From: Pseudalkalibacillus hwajinpoensis
Lineage (GTDB): Bacteria; Bacillota; Bacilli; Bacillales; Guptibacillaceae
Reading direction: 5' to 3'
Length of the DNA stretch: 64,000 nt
Assembly (NCBI RefSeq): GCF_039851965.1
Contig: NZ_CP156674.1
Coordinates: 992,001 to 1,056,000 of the forward strand
This document shows, one piece after another, positions 17,151-24,859 of the stretch. The notes beneath the pieces were generated by a model, which was not told the DNA's origin, ran no database searches, and worked only from the letters and a program-made list of their open reading frames with translations. Position numbers and translations under genes: made by a program. The stretch's first letter is position 1. Each line of letters begins with the position of its first letter.

Positions 17151-19139
17151 TTATTTCTCCTCTTTCATTTGAAAGTAAGCATCTAATAGATCTCGCCCAA
17201 TGTGCTTATTAATACTTCCTTCTTTCTCCACTCCCGGCACAATAACCGCAAACGCCACTTCCGGGTTATTATAAGGAGCATAACCGACAAGCGAGAGATT
17301 ATATTGTCCATCTCCTACCTCTGCCGTTCCAGTTTTCCCAGCAGGTACATAAGAGGTATCTTCAAAATAATCTGTAGCTGTACCTTGATCCCCATTCATC
17401 ACAAGGTATAGCCCTCGCTGGACTCGTTCGATCTCACCCTCTGTCACCGAGAGTCGGTTGAGTACGGTAGGCACATTCTGATAAAGCACACTGCTTGAGA
17501 GTTTATCCTTTTTAGTTGACTCATGGACTCGCTTCAATAAATGGGGTTCTAAACGCTTGCCATCATTCGCAATTGTCGAGATATATTGAACCATTTGAAG
17601 CGGTGTATACGTATCAAATTGACCGATCATTAAATCCATGAGATTCCCAAGACGCTTAACACCGCCATTATAGCCATTGGACTCACTCGGTAGGTCGATG
17701 CCAGTTTTAACCCCTAAACCAAACTGTTCAAAATTCTTACGGATCGTATCATATGCTTCCCGATCCCATGGAATACCAGCCTTATTCGGCTCATATTCAT
17801 AGCCCGCAAGTTCCATTGCCGTTTTGAACATATACACATTCGATGAACGTTCCAGGGCTTCTAGATCATCAATCAAACCCATATTGACGTAAGAAGACTT
17901 TTCAGGTGTGGCCGGGATTAGGACAGGCTCATCATAGAAACGGGAGCCCGGCTGAATAACATCCTCATTCATCCCAGTTAATACGGAAGCCCCCTTAACA
18001 GCTGATCCCATTTCATAAGCGTTGTATACATTACCGTATGCCTGATTGATATAGTTGCCATCCTGCTGTTTTTGCCCTGCCATTGCTAGAATTTCACCCG
18101 TATTCGGATCCATCATAACGGCATAGGCTGATGTTGCTCCTATATCGGAATTTTGAAGTTGCCTTTTCAATATCTCATTTGCTTTTTCTTGCAATGCAAT
18201 GTCAATTGATAAGACGAGATCATTTCCTCTTTCCCCTGGAATCAATTCAGGTGATGATGCATCGTCAGTTGAAAATATTTTTTTACTCTTAATCCCTTTT
18301 AACCAGGGTTCATACTCTTCTTCTAGAAAACTGGTCCCTACCTTATCCGTCGCTTCATATCCCATTGACTCATACTCTGATAATTTTTCTTTAGCGATTG
18401 GTCCTGTGTTTCCTAGAATATCCCGAAATGTATCTTCATAGGGGTAAGTTCGCTCTGCCAGAACCTTTACATGTATGCCTGGTAAGGAACCAAGGTGTTC
18501 ACTAACTCGAGCAATTTCATCGTTCGTTAAGTCTTTCTTGATGACGACAGAAGAATAGAAATATCCGGACAACATTTGGTTTTTAATTGCGACGATTTCT
18601 TTTTCTTTTGACGAAAGTTGATTTAGCTGCTCATCCGTTAGTCGTTTCAACTTAAGGCTTTGAATTTCCTCTTCACTTAATCTCTCTTTTTCATCTGCTG
18701 TGATTAATGCATTTGCCTCTTTCGTATTGGTTTGCAACCAGTATTTCTTAAGTTCTTCCTTCGTTAAATCCTCCACATCTACTTCAATATAGTTCGCCAA
18801 TTCTTTTGCTGTTTCTAATAACTCATTTTGAGCAATTGAATTATCTCGAGTATACGTAAGCGCATATTGAGGCTGATTTCCAACAATCAAGTTCTCGTTT
18901 CGATCATACATCTTCCCGCGTGGAACTGTGGATTCCGTGACTTTCACTTCAGTTTCTGTAGCCTTATTCTCGTATTCCTCGCCATTTACGATCTGTATGC
19001 TTCCAATCCTTAATATAAGAATAGAAAACAAGAAAAAGACGCAAAAAAACATCATATTTAATCGAAACGCAGTTACTTTCTTATGACTACCCTTTGTATT
19101 TTTTGATTTTTTCAAAACGACCTTCCCCTTTAATCCCAT
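17151..19139 (-). CDS. Class B penicillin-binding protein (PbpA/PBP2 type)
   Basis: A ~662-residue membrane-anchored transpeptidase. One N-terminal helix (LNMMFFCVFFLFSILILRIG) is followed by a dimerisation domain with R-G motif (TVPRGKMYDRNENLIV). A long charged insert contains lysine/glutamate repeats. The transpeptidase domain has SxxK as SAVK (~residue 379), SxN as SSN, and KTG as GKTGTAE (~602). ATG 19139 opens MGLKGKVVLKKS; a TTG at 19160 in frame is possible. It is transcribed before the SEDS gene, and the two should act as a complex at the outer membrane face. Confidence 0.94.
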   Translation of the reverse strand: MGLKGKVVLKKSKNTKGSHKKVTAFRLNMMFFCVFFLFSILILRIGSIQIVNGEEYENKATETEVKVTESTVPRGKMYDRNENLIVGNQPQYALTYTRDNSIAQNELLETAKELANYIEVDVEDLTKEELKKYWLQTNTKEANALITADEKERLSEEEIQSLKLKRLTDEQLNQLSSKEKEIVAIKNQMLSGYFYSSVVIKKDLTNDEIARVSEHLGSLPGIHVKVLAERTYPYEDTFRDILGNTGPIAKEKLSEYESMGYEATDKVGTSFLEEEYEPWLKGIKSKKIFSTDDASSPELIPGERGNDLVLSIDIALQEKANEILKRQLQNSDIGATSAYAVMMDPNTGEILAMAGQKQQDGNYINQAYGNVYNAYEMGSAVKGASVLTGMNEDVIQPGSRFYDEPVLIPATPEKSSYVNMGLIDDLEALERSSNVYMFKTAMELAGYEYEPNKAGIPWDREAYDTIRKNFEQFGLGVKTGIDLPSESNGYNGGVKRLGNLMDLMIGQFDTYTPLQMVQYISTIANDGKRLEPHLLKRVHESTKKDKLSSSVLYQNVPTVLNRLSVTEGEIERVQRGLYLVMNGDQGTATDYFEDTSYVPAGKTGTAEVGDGQYNLSLVGYAPYNNPEVAFAVIVPGVEKEGSINKHIGRDLLDAYFQMKEEK

Positions 19140-19377
19140 CTTTATAAGACCCTTAACCAAACCTTAACATGAATCAATTTCGATTACATAAATGACTTAA
19201 ACTTTTCATAATTGTTACAAACATGTAAATCCGGTTACACCGGGAAATGGAACTTGATTGCCATCACTTTGTAAAATTAGTGAATCTTCATACCCTGTGA
19301 TAAGCTATAGTGAATCTAGTCTATCTTTCTGCTTGAATGCATGGACACTATTTGAGACTGAAAGGAGGCCAAGGATC

Positions 19378-19539
19378 ATGTTTAAAAAGATATTAAAAAG
19401 AGTAGAAAAACAAATCAAAAAATCCAGCGGTAGTAGCCACAAAAGGAAGCACTATAAAAAAAGCAGCTCAAGCGGGCGTAAGCATTCGCCTTATGGAGGC
19501 AGTCATCGTTATAAACGGAAAGGCTCAAGTAGTAGCTAA
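19378..19539 (+). CDS. Small basic Ser/Lys/His/Gly-rich protein, 53 residues
   Basis: ATG 19378 is preceded by AAAGGAGG nine bases upstream and the gene ends at a strong terminator, so it is very likely expressed. The product is highly basic: MFKKILKRVEKQIKKSSG, then low-complexity tracts rich in Ser, Lys, His, Gly and Tyr (KKSSSSGRKHSPYGGSHRYK). No cysteines, signal peptide or membrane segment. It is divergent from the PBP gene. Function unknown; an unstructured nucleic-acid-binding or spore/coat-associated role is only a guess from composition. Confidence 0.75.
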   Translation: MFKKILKRVEKQIKKSSGSSHKRKHYKKSSSSGRKHSPYGGSHRYKRKGSSSS

Positions 19540-19540
19540 C

Positions 19541-19584
19541 AACAAAACCAGCACCTGATCAATTGATCGGGTGCTGGTTTTGTT
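19541..19584. terminator. Bidirectional terminator between the small basic gene and the kinase-like gene
   Basis: AACAAAACCAGCACCTGATC pairs with GATCGGGTGCTGGTTTTGTT (one mismatch) around a short loop, directly after both stops. Confidence 0.92.
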
Positions 19585-19585
19585 A

Positions 19586-20374
19586 TTAAGCATGGTGCTC
19601 AATTAGTATTTTATGAAGTTGATCACGTACCTGGTATATACTCTCAAATGCGGGTTCAATCTGCAGAAGTCGCTTTATCAACTGTTCCGTTGAGTAATGA
19701 ATGGTCAGTTCTTCTGTCCATGGACTGTCGTTTCTACTAATTTGATCGTAAGAGGAGTAGAGCAGAAAGAGTAGAAAATCCCCAAGATCGTATAAATCCT
19801 TTTGAATGAGCTCGAGCACCTCCTGATCTGACTTATTTTTCATTGAGACCGCTAATCCAAAATCAATCACATAAAGCTGAGTGTTTTTCACCATCACATT
19901 CGGTATTCGTATATCACCATGACTAACCTTTTGCGTATGTAAATAAGCAATTATATCAACCAAATAATCAAGAAACTCAAGGGATTCCAGTTCATTGAAT
20001 CGATAGTGTTTATCGAAAAGTAGATCTTCAAGGTTAATACCCTCAATGTAGTCCATCACTAAGAACTGATTATTCTTAAAATGGAATGCATCACGTAGCT
20101 TAGGGATTCCATCGTGCTCTAAAGAAGCAAGCATCTCTGCCTCAATTTGATAGGATGAAGAAGTTTCTCTGTTTTTGAGTTTACTTGGGCGCATTTGTTT
20201 TAATACACACATACCTCTAGTTTGCTTGTTTTCACAGAGATAGGTAATTCCGTAACTCCCCATTCCAATGACACGTATAACTTCATACTGGTTGCCAATA
20301 AGAAATTGCGGTGAGTAGGGACGGTCGACGAAAAATTGATAAAGATGTTTGATTCGCCTTCTCCAGTTATCCAT
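19586..20374 (-). CDS. Ser/Thr protein kinase-like protein
   Basis: A 262-residue cytosolic protein with a compact eukaryotic-like kinase fold. Glycine loop IGMGSYGITY at ~36-45, the ATP lysine in VLKQ (K59), catalytic loop HGDIRIPNV (H152, D154, N159) in place of HRDLKPEN, and DFG at 171-173. The catalytic residues are present, so activity is plausible; no transmembrane or PASTA segment. ATG 20374 has GGGGGAAG upstream. It is convergent with the small basic protein gene; a substrate relation is not supported by anything beyond proximity. Confidence 0.85.
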   Translation of the reverse strand: MDNWRRRIKHLYQFFVDRPYSPQFLIGNQYEVIRVIGMGSYGITYLCENKQTRGMCVLKQMRPSKLKNRETSSSYQIEAEMLASLEHDGIPKLRDAFHFKNNQFLVMDYIEGINLEDLLFDKHYRFNELESLEFLDYLVDIIAYLHTQKVSHGDIRIPNVMVKNTQLYVIDFGLAVSMKNKSDQEVLELIQKDLYDLGDFLLFLLYSSYDQISRNDSPWTEELTIHYSTEQLIKRLLQIEPAFESIYQVRDQLHKILIEHHA

Positions 20375-20516
20375 AACTTCCCCCATAAGAAGGAGCAGCC
20401 ATTAGTATCAGCTGCTCTTATTGATTCATTATGTGATATTTAAAAGTTTTGATCTCAACCCTTAATGGGCAGTAAAACCCCCTCTGATGGAAGTTTCACT
20501 TGATGGATTCTCAATA

Positions 20517-21800
20517 CTAGACTCTTACCATCACATCTTCAAGAGTTTGATCCTTGGCAAGCACTTCCACCTGTATTTTTCTCACACGACGCTCTTCAAC
20601 CTGCTCGACGATTATTTTAAGATTTTCATAATGAAAGGAATCCCCGTTGGTAGGAACCGTCCCGAGGCTTTCAATCACCCATCCACCTAACGTGTGATAA
20701 GAACTATCAGGGGTGGTGGCATTCATTAAATCAAAGAAATCATCTAGCTGATATTGAGCATCAAAACGATAATTGCTATCAGAGATTTGTGACATGGTAC
20801 TGAATTTCTCATCTTGTTCATCCCAGATTTCCCCGACAATCTCTTCTAGTACGTCTTCTAATGTCACTAATCCCGAAGTACCACCGAATTCATCCAGGAC
20901 GATCGCCATATGGACCTTTTCCTTTTGTAATTTTGGTAACAGCGTGGAAATCTTCATTGACTCTACCACAAACAACGGTTCTCTAATTAGCTCTTTAATA
21001 TCAACCTTTTGATACTTTATCAAGTGTGTAAAAAATTCTTTCTCCGTTAATATCCCAATAATATTATCAATACTATCTTGATACACAGGTATTCTTGAGA
21101 ATCTCTCTTCAAAGAATATCTCTTTAATTTCTTCAACTGATTGATCGATATCAATCGCCACTACATCAATTCGCGGTGTCAATACCTCGCCTGCAAGCGT
21201 ATCATCGAAATCCATCGAGCGATGAATGAGATCTCTTTCTTCTTTATCGATTACGCCCTCTTCTTCACTAATGTCTAACATGACCTTTAATTCTTCTTCT
21301 GTAACTGATGGTAGTGTACTGTTTTTCGCAAAAAGACTTGATACCAATACCTTCAATTTAACAAAAAAGAAATTAACGGGTGCAAGCAGTTTGATTAAAA
21401 CATATAACACAGTAGCGATCATTAATGAATAAGACTCTGCATGTTCCTTTGCTAACGATTTAGGAAGTATTTCACCAAAGATCAAGATTAATATAGTCAT
21501 GACAACCGTGCTAATAACCAGGCCGGTGTTTCCGCCAAATAAATCAGTGGCTAAGGCAGCTGAAATACTAGCAGCAGCAATATTGACTATATTGTTTCCG
21601 ATGAGAATCGTTGATAATGCTTTATCAAAGTTGTCGGCAATGGCTAAAGCTCTTTTACTTCCACGTCTTCCTTCATCTGCAAAATTTCTCAGCCTAATCT
21701 TGTTGACACTTGAATATGCGGTTTCAGCTGATGAAAAAAAAGCAGATAAAAGAATTAAGGAACCTAATAAAAGAATCGAATCCAGTGGTATGTCATTCAA
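20517..21800 (-). CDS. CNNM/CorC-family transporter-associated protein
   Basis: A 427-residue membrane protein with an N-terminal DUF21/CNNM transmembrane domain (LLGSLILLSAFFSSAETAYS), a CBS-domain pair (VLTPRIDVVAIDIDQSVEEI to GGTSGLVTLEDVLEEIVGEI) and a C-terminal CorC/HlyC domain. Family members are implicated in Mg2+ efflux or sensing. TTG 21800 is 11 nt after AGGAG. It follows the MerR gene on the same strand with a 68-nt gap, so co-transcription is possible. Confidence 0.92.
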   Translation of the reverse strand: MNDIPLDSILLLGSLILLSAFFSSAETAYSSVNKIRLRNFADEGRRGSKRALAIADNFDKALSTILIGNNIVNIAAASISAALATDLFGGNTGLVISTVVMTILILIFGEILPKSLAKEHAESYSLMIATVLYVLIKLLAPVNFFFVKLKVLVSSLFAKNSTLPSVTEEELKVMLDISEEEGVIDKEERDLIHRSMDFDDTLAGEVLTPRIDVVAIDIDQSVEEIKEIFFEERFSRIPVYQDSIDNIIGILTEKEFFTHLIKYQKVDIKELIREPLFVVESMKISTLLPKLQKEKVHMAIVLDEFGGTSGLVTLEDVLEEIVGEIWDEQDEKFSTMSQISDSNYRFDAQYQLDDFFDLMNATTPDSSYHTLGGWVIESLGTVPTNGDSFHYENLKIIVEQVEERRVRKIQVEVLAKDQTLEDVMVRV

Positions 21801-21868
21801 AAAATTTCACTCTCCTGAGTTATTGTTTATAGTTACCTATTATAATTGCATTTTTGATCCTGGACAGA

Positions 21869-22297
21869 TCAAGTCGAGTAAAGAAGTAACGATTGAATAA
21901 GTGCTACAGTCTGAGGCGAAAGATTTTTCTTAATCTTCATCTGGGTTGCTTCGTCTAATTTCTCAACGCTTGCGTGAATGTCCTTCAATTCAGCCCCCAA
22001 ATACTCCATTTTATCCATTACTTGTTTCACCTGATTACTGATCATTTCTGTATCAACCTGGCTAGACTTCTTTACCACTAGCCGTTGCTGTATTTGTTTT
22101 AAAGTCATTTGCATTTCTTTACATTGTTCAATGAATTTAATATCCTCAATTGCATCTTTCCCATAGAAGCGATAATTCGTATCGGATCGCTCACACTGCA
22201 ATAAACCCATTTTTGTATAATAATCAATTGTGCGTTTCGATACATGACTTACTTCAGCTAACTCGCCTATTCTTAACAACACCCCAAGATCAATCAC
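21869..22297 (-). CDS. MerR-family transcriptional regulator
   Basis: A ~142-residue regulator with a MerR winged helix (LLRIGELAEVSHVSKRTIDY, YTKMGLLQCERSDTNYRFYG) and a long coiled coil (KQVMDKMEYLGAELKDIHAS). No metal-binding cysteines beyond C34 and the one in EQCKEM. The exact start is uncertain: GTG 22297 or a GTG/TTG shortly downstream. The neighbouring CNNM gene on the same strand may be its target, by position only. Confidence 0.86.
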   Translation of the reverse strand: MIDLGVLLRIGELAEVSHVSKRTIDYYTKMGLLQCERSDTNYRFYGKDAIEDIKFIEQCKEMQMTLKQIQQRLVVKKSSQVDTEMISNQVKQVMDKMEYLGAELKDIHASVEKLDEATQMKIKKNLSPQTVALIQSLLLYST

Positions 22298-22408
22298 CTC
22301 ATACTCATTCTAAGTTAAAATGTGTAAACTGTACAGTATAACGTTATGCTTTCTATTTCCTTTTTATACGGTTAGTAGCTCCGTTCATTCTGTTTCATTC
22401 CATTCAAA

Positions 22409-22432
22409 AAAGCCGAGAATCATCTCGGCTTT
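22409..22432 (-). terminator. Terminator after arsC
   Basis: AAAGCCGAGA-ATCA-TCTCGGCTTT, followed on the minus strand by TTTTTTGAAT. Confidence 0.9.
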
Positions 22433-22443
22433 CATCGCACAAA

Positions 22444-22807
22444 TTATTTACCTTCAGCAGCAACCTCTGTTCCTTCCGCTTTAGCCGGGTCGTCAAATCC
22501 CCAGTGGTCGCGTTTCACATGTGGTGGTGTCATTGGGCATTTATCATTCGCATCCCCGCAAAGTGTTACAACGAAATCAGCGTTGTTTAATAGCTCAGAA
22601 TCAATCACATCTGACGTTTGATTTGTAATGTCAATTTCGACTTCGTTCATCGCTTTAACCGCATTTGGATTCAATCCATGAGCTTCAATTCCAGCAGAAT
22701 GAACATCATACTGATCACCAAGGTATTTTTTTCCCAATCCTTCAGCCATCTGGCTTCGGCAAGAGTTTCCAGTACACAGGAAATAGATAACGGGTTTTTT
22801 TTGACAT
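22444..22807 (-). pseudogene. arsC: Arsenate reductase ArsC, frameshifted in an A8 run
   Basis: Thioredoxin-type arsenate reductase. The downstream frame gives MAEGLGKKYLG...HWGFDDPAKAEGTE, with the resolving-cysteine region VTLCGDANDKCPM. The N-terminus with the P-loop and nucleophile (PVIYFLCTGNSCRSQ) is intact in sequence but in another frame from the ATG at 22807. The break is a run of eight As on the coding strand (22795-22802); seven would give MSKKPVIYFLCTGNS. The family needs that first cysteine, so as written no active enzyme is made. It may be a homopolymer sequencing error. Confidence 0.85.
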
Positions 22808-22846
22808 GATGTAAAACTCCTTTTTGTGTTGGTTTTAGGTGAAACG

Positions 22847-23449
22847 TTACGAAATAATTAATAACCAGATATACAATCCTGTAAGGGTAATAAATAGCGT
22901 TGGAATCGTTAAGATAATTCCTACTTTAAAATAATAACCCCAGGAAATTTTCACACCTTTTAGTGAAAGAACATGCAGCCATAATAGCGTCGCAAGTGAA
23001 CCAATTGGTGTGATTTTCGGACCAAGGTCTGATCCAATGATGTTGGCATAGATCAGCGCTTCACGAATTGTACCTGACGTATTAGTTGCTTCAATGGCCA
23101 GTGCATCAATCATAACTGTTGGCATATTGTTCATAATGGATGAAAGAATTGCTGCAATAAAGCCCATGGAAATCGTAGCGACAAACAGCCCCTGCTCTGC
23201 AGCTCCTTGAACGACATCAGAAAGAACATCTGTTAGCCCTACATTCCGAAGACCATAAACGACCACGTACATCCCAATTGAGAAGAACACAATTGCCCAT
23301 GGCGCTCCCTTGATCACTTTTTTCGTTTCCACCGCATCGCTACGTCTTGCCATGAGTAAGAAGAGAATAGCGACAACACCAGCAATGATCGAAACAGGAA
23401 TATGAATCCATTCGCTAATAATGTAGCCAATCAGAAGAACGCCGAGCAC
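22847..23449 (-). pseudogene. arsB: Arsenite efflux pump ArsB, C-terminal half only
   Basis: Only ~200 residues remain of the ~430 expected of the ArsB anion permease. They include the helices SIIAGVVAILFLLMARRS, WAIVFFSIGMYVVVYGLR, LSSIMNNMPTVMIDALAIEA and IIGSDLGPKITPIGSLATLL. An in-frame TAG lies just upstream of the first residue and the 250 nt to arsR contain no missing N-terminal coding sequence, so this looks like a deletion rather than a frameshift. It is followed by the broken arsC. The efflux arm of this locus is therefore probably dead. Confidence 0.85.
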
Positions 23450-23613
23450 AGCCCACTATAAAAATAAGTAGAAGGAGGATTCAGTACGTCTTGCCGTAGT
23501 TTCACGACTAACACAACTCATATTAAAACCCGCTGGCTACTTGTTATAGACGTTTTAACTATCCTTGTTTCTTATAACCGTTCCTAAACATCAAAATTAT
23601 AAAGAAGTTATTA

Positions 23614-23629
23614 ATCAAAGTGTTTTGAT
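23614..23629. promoter_or_regulatory. arsR: ArsR operator, copy A
   Basis: ATCAAA-GTGT-TTTGAT, identical arms to copy B 59 nt away, upstream of arsR. Confidence 0.8.
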
Positions 23630-23672
23630 GAAACGATTGCATTTTTTTAATTTCTCACATATACTATGATTA

Positions 23673-23688
23673 ATCAAAATAATTTGAT
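23673..23688. promoter_or_regulatory. arsR: ArsR operator, copy B
   Basis: ATCAAA-ATAA-TTTGAT, ending 18 nt before the arsR start. Two such sites suit autorepression and control of the divergent arsB arm. Confidence 0.8.
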
Positions 23689-23706
23689 GAAAAGAAGGTG
23701 AATCCA

Positions 23707-24036
23707 ATGGCTCTCGATCTTCCATTGTTTGACCAACAACTCGAGCAAACATTTAAAGCATATGAAAAGAAGTTTAAAGCCCTCTCAGATCATAAAAGAC
23801 TTCACATTATGTATGAACTCACACAAGCTGGAGAACTTTGTGTTTGTGACCTTACCGACAAACTAACCTTATCTCAATCCAAGCTTTCGTATCACCTAAA
23901 AATCTTAATGGATGCTAATTTAATTACAAAGGAAACCCGCGGTACATGGAGTTATTACAAATTGAATCAGAAAGAAGTTAATCACTTATTATCTGAAGAG
24001 CTCTGTTGCATGTTCCGTACGAATGATTGCTGTTAA
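23707..24036 (+). CDS. arsR: ArsR-family arsenic-responsive repressor
   Basis: A 109-residue winged-helix repressor. Recognition helix region LSQSKLSYHLKILMDANLIT; the As(III)-binding motif ELCVCDL in the DNA-binding helix is the classic ArsR site. A cysteine-rich tail (ELCCMFRTNDCC) may add thiol ligands. ATG 23707 follows AGAAGGTGAATCCA. Two ATCAAAnnnnTTTGAT palindromes lie upstream. It leads the arsR-arsI-small Cys protein operon. Confidence 0.95.
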   Translation: MALDLPLFDQQLEQTFKAYEKKFKALSDHKRLHIMYELTQAGELCVCDLTDKLTLSQSKLSYHLKILMDANLITKETRGTWSYYKLNQKEVNHLLSEELCCMFRTNDCC

Positions 24037-24083
24037 TTTTTTTAACTAATACATCAAAAAAAATTGATTAAGGAGTGGTTCAC

Positions 24084-24530
24084 ATGATGAGAACACATAT
24101 CGGTCTTAACGTTACTGATTTAACTGCTTCTATTGCATTTTACTCTAAGGTTTTCAACGGTCAACCAGTCAAAGTGAAAAACGATTATGCAAAATTCTTA
24201 CCCGAGCAATTAGCATTAAACTTCACGTTGAATGCTAAGAATGAGGTCAAAGGCAACCAGGTCAGTCACTTTGGGGTTCAGGTCGACAGTCTTGAGGAAG
24301 TATTGAGACATAAGGACCGACTTGAAAAGCTTGGCTTCTTCGCAAGAGAAGAAATGAACACCAATTGTTGTTATGCTATGCAGGATAAATTTTGGCTTAC
24401 CGATCCTGATGGAAACGAATGGGAATTCTTCTATACTAAACAGGATGTTGAGAACTCACCAGATAAAAATAGTCCGTGCTGCTCTACAAAAAATGAAGGA
24501 GCTGAAGATCATGAATCACTCTCTCTTTGA
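24084..24530 (+). CDS. arsI: ArsI-type C-As lyase (VOC superfamily)
   Basis: A 148-residue vicinal-oxygen-chelate protein. Fe(II)-ligand positions H5, H62 and E114 and the adjacent cysteines C95-C96 (NTNCCYAMQDKFWLTDPDG) fit ArsI, which removes the methyl group of methylarsenite to give As(III); the same family has been called CadI. A C-terminal CC (SPCCSTK) adds thiols. ATG 24084 has GGAG eight bases upstream. It lies 47 nt after arsR, as in many Bacillus ars operons. Its product As(III) would need an exporter, and the local arsB is broken. Confidence 0.9.
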   Translation: MMRTHIGLNVTDLTASIAFYSKVFNGQPVKVKNDYAKFLPEQLALNFTLNAKNEVKGNQVSHFGVQVDSLEEVLRHKDRLEKLGFFAREEMNTNCCYAMQDKFWLTDPDGNEWEFFYTKQDVENSPDKNSPCCSTKNEGAEDHESLSL

Positions 24531-24699
24531 AGCGATGGTGAACGATCATAGACGAAAGGTAGAACATGTGAACCTTCATGCCTGGAAATATGAAACTGGA
24601 AACGCTAACATCACAAGTCATATTAGAACGTTAAAGCATCGTTTGGTTTCAAAAGTTACAACAACGAACTCAAACTCCTGTTGTGCGACATGCTGTTAA
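24511..24699 (+). CDS. Small protein with CCATCC tail in the ars operon
   Basis: A 62-residue product starting at ATG 24511 (AAGGAGCTGAAGATC upstream) and overlapping the arsI end by 20 nt in another frame, so it is translationally coupled. The body is hydrophilic with many histidines (DHRRKVEHVNLHAWKYE) and the C-terminus is SCCATCC, a vicinal-cysteine pair repeat suited to As(III) binding. It ends directly at a perfect terminator hairpin. I do not recognise the family. Inference: a thiol carrier or scavenger for the As(III) released by ArsI. Confidence 0.75.
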   Translation: MNHSLFEAMVNDHRRKVEHVNLHAWKYETGNANITSHIRTLKHRLVSKVTTTNSNSCCATCC

Positions 24700-24729
24700 A
24701 TAAAGCGACCTCATGAGGTCGCTTTATTT
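24698..24729. terminator. Terminator of the arsR operon
   Basis: Perfect 16-bp inverted repeat AAATAAAGCGACCTCA with its reverse complement, overlapping the stop codon. Confidence 0.93.
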
Positions 24730-24817
24730 AATGTTGAGCATACTCTTTCCATAAAACCATCTGATAGATTTATTATTTATCGAATGTTCTCTCCAATAAT
24801 ATTGTAAAATCTAATAA

Positions 24818-24843
24818 GGGGGTCAGACACGTGCCTGACCCCC
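24818..24843. repeat. Dispersed palindromic element, copy 5 (in the mprF leader)
   Basis: GGGGGTCAGACAC plus GTGCCTGACCCCC, with one mismatch near the centre. It ends five nt before the mprF ribosome site, so the hairpin sits in the 5' untranslated region. Confidence 0.92.
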
Positions 24844-24859
24844 CTGTTAGGAGATGATT

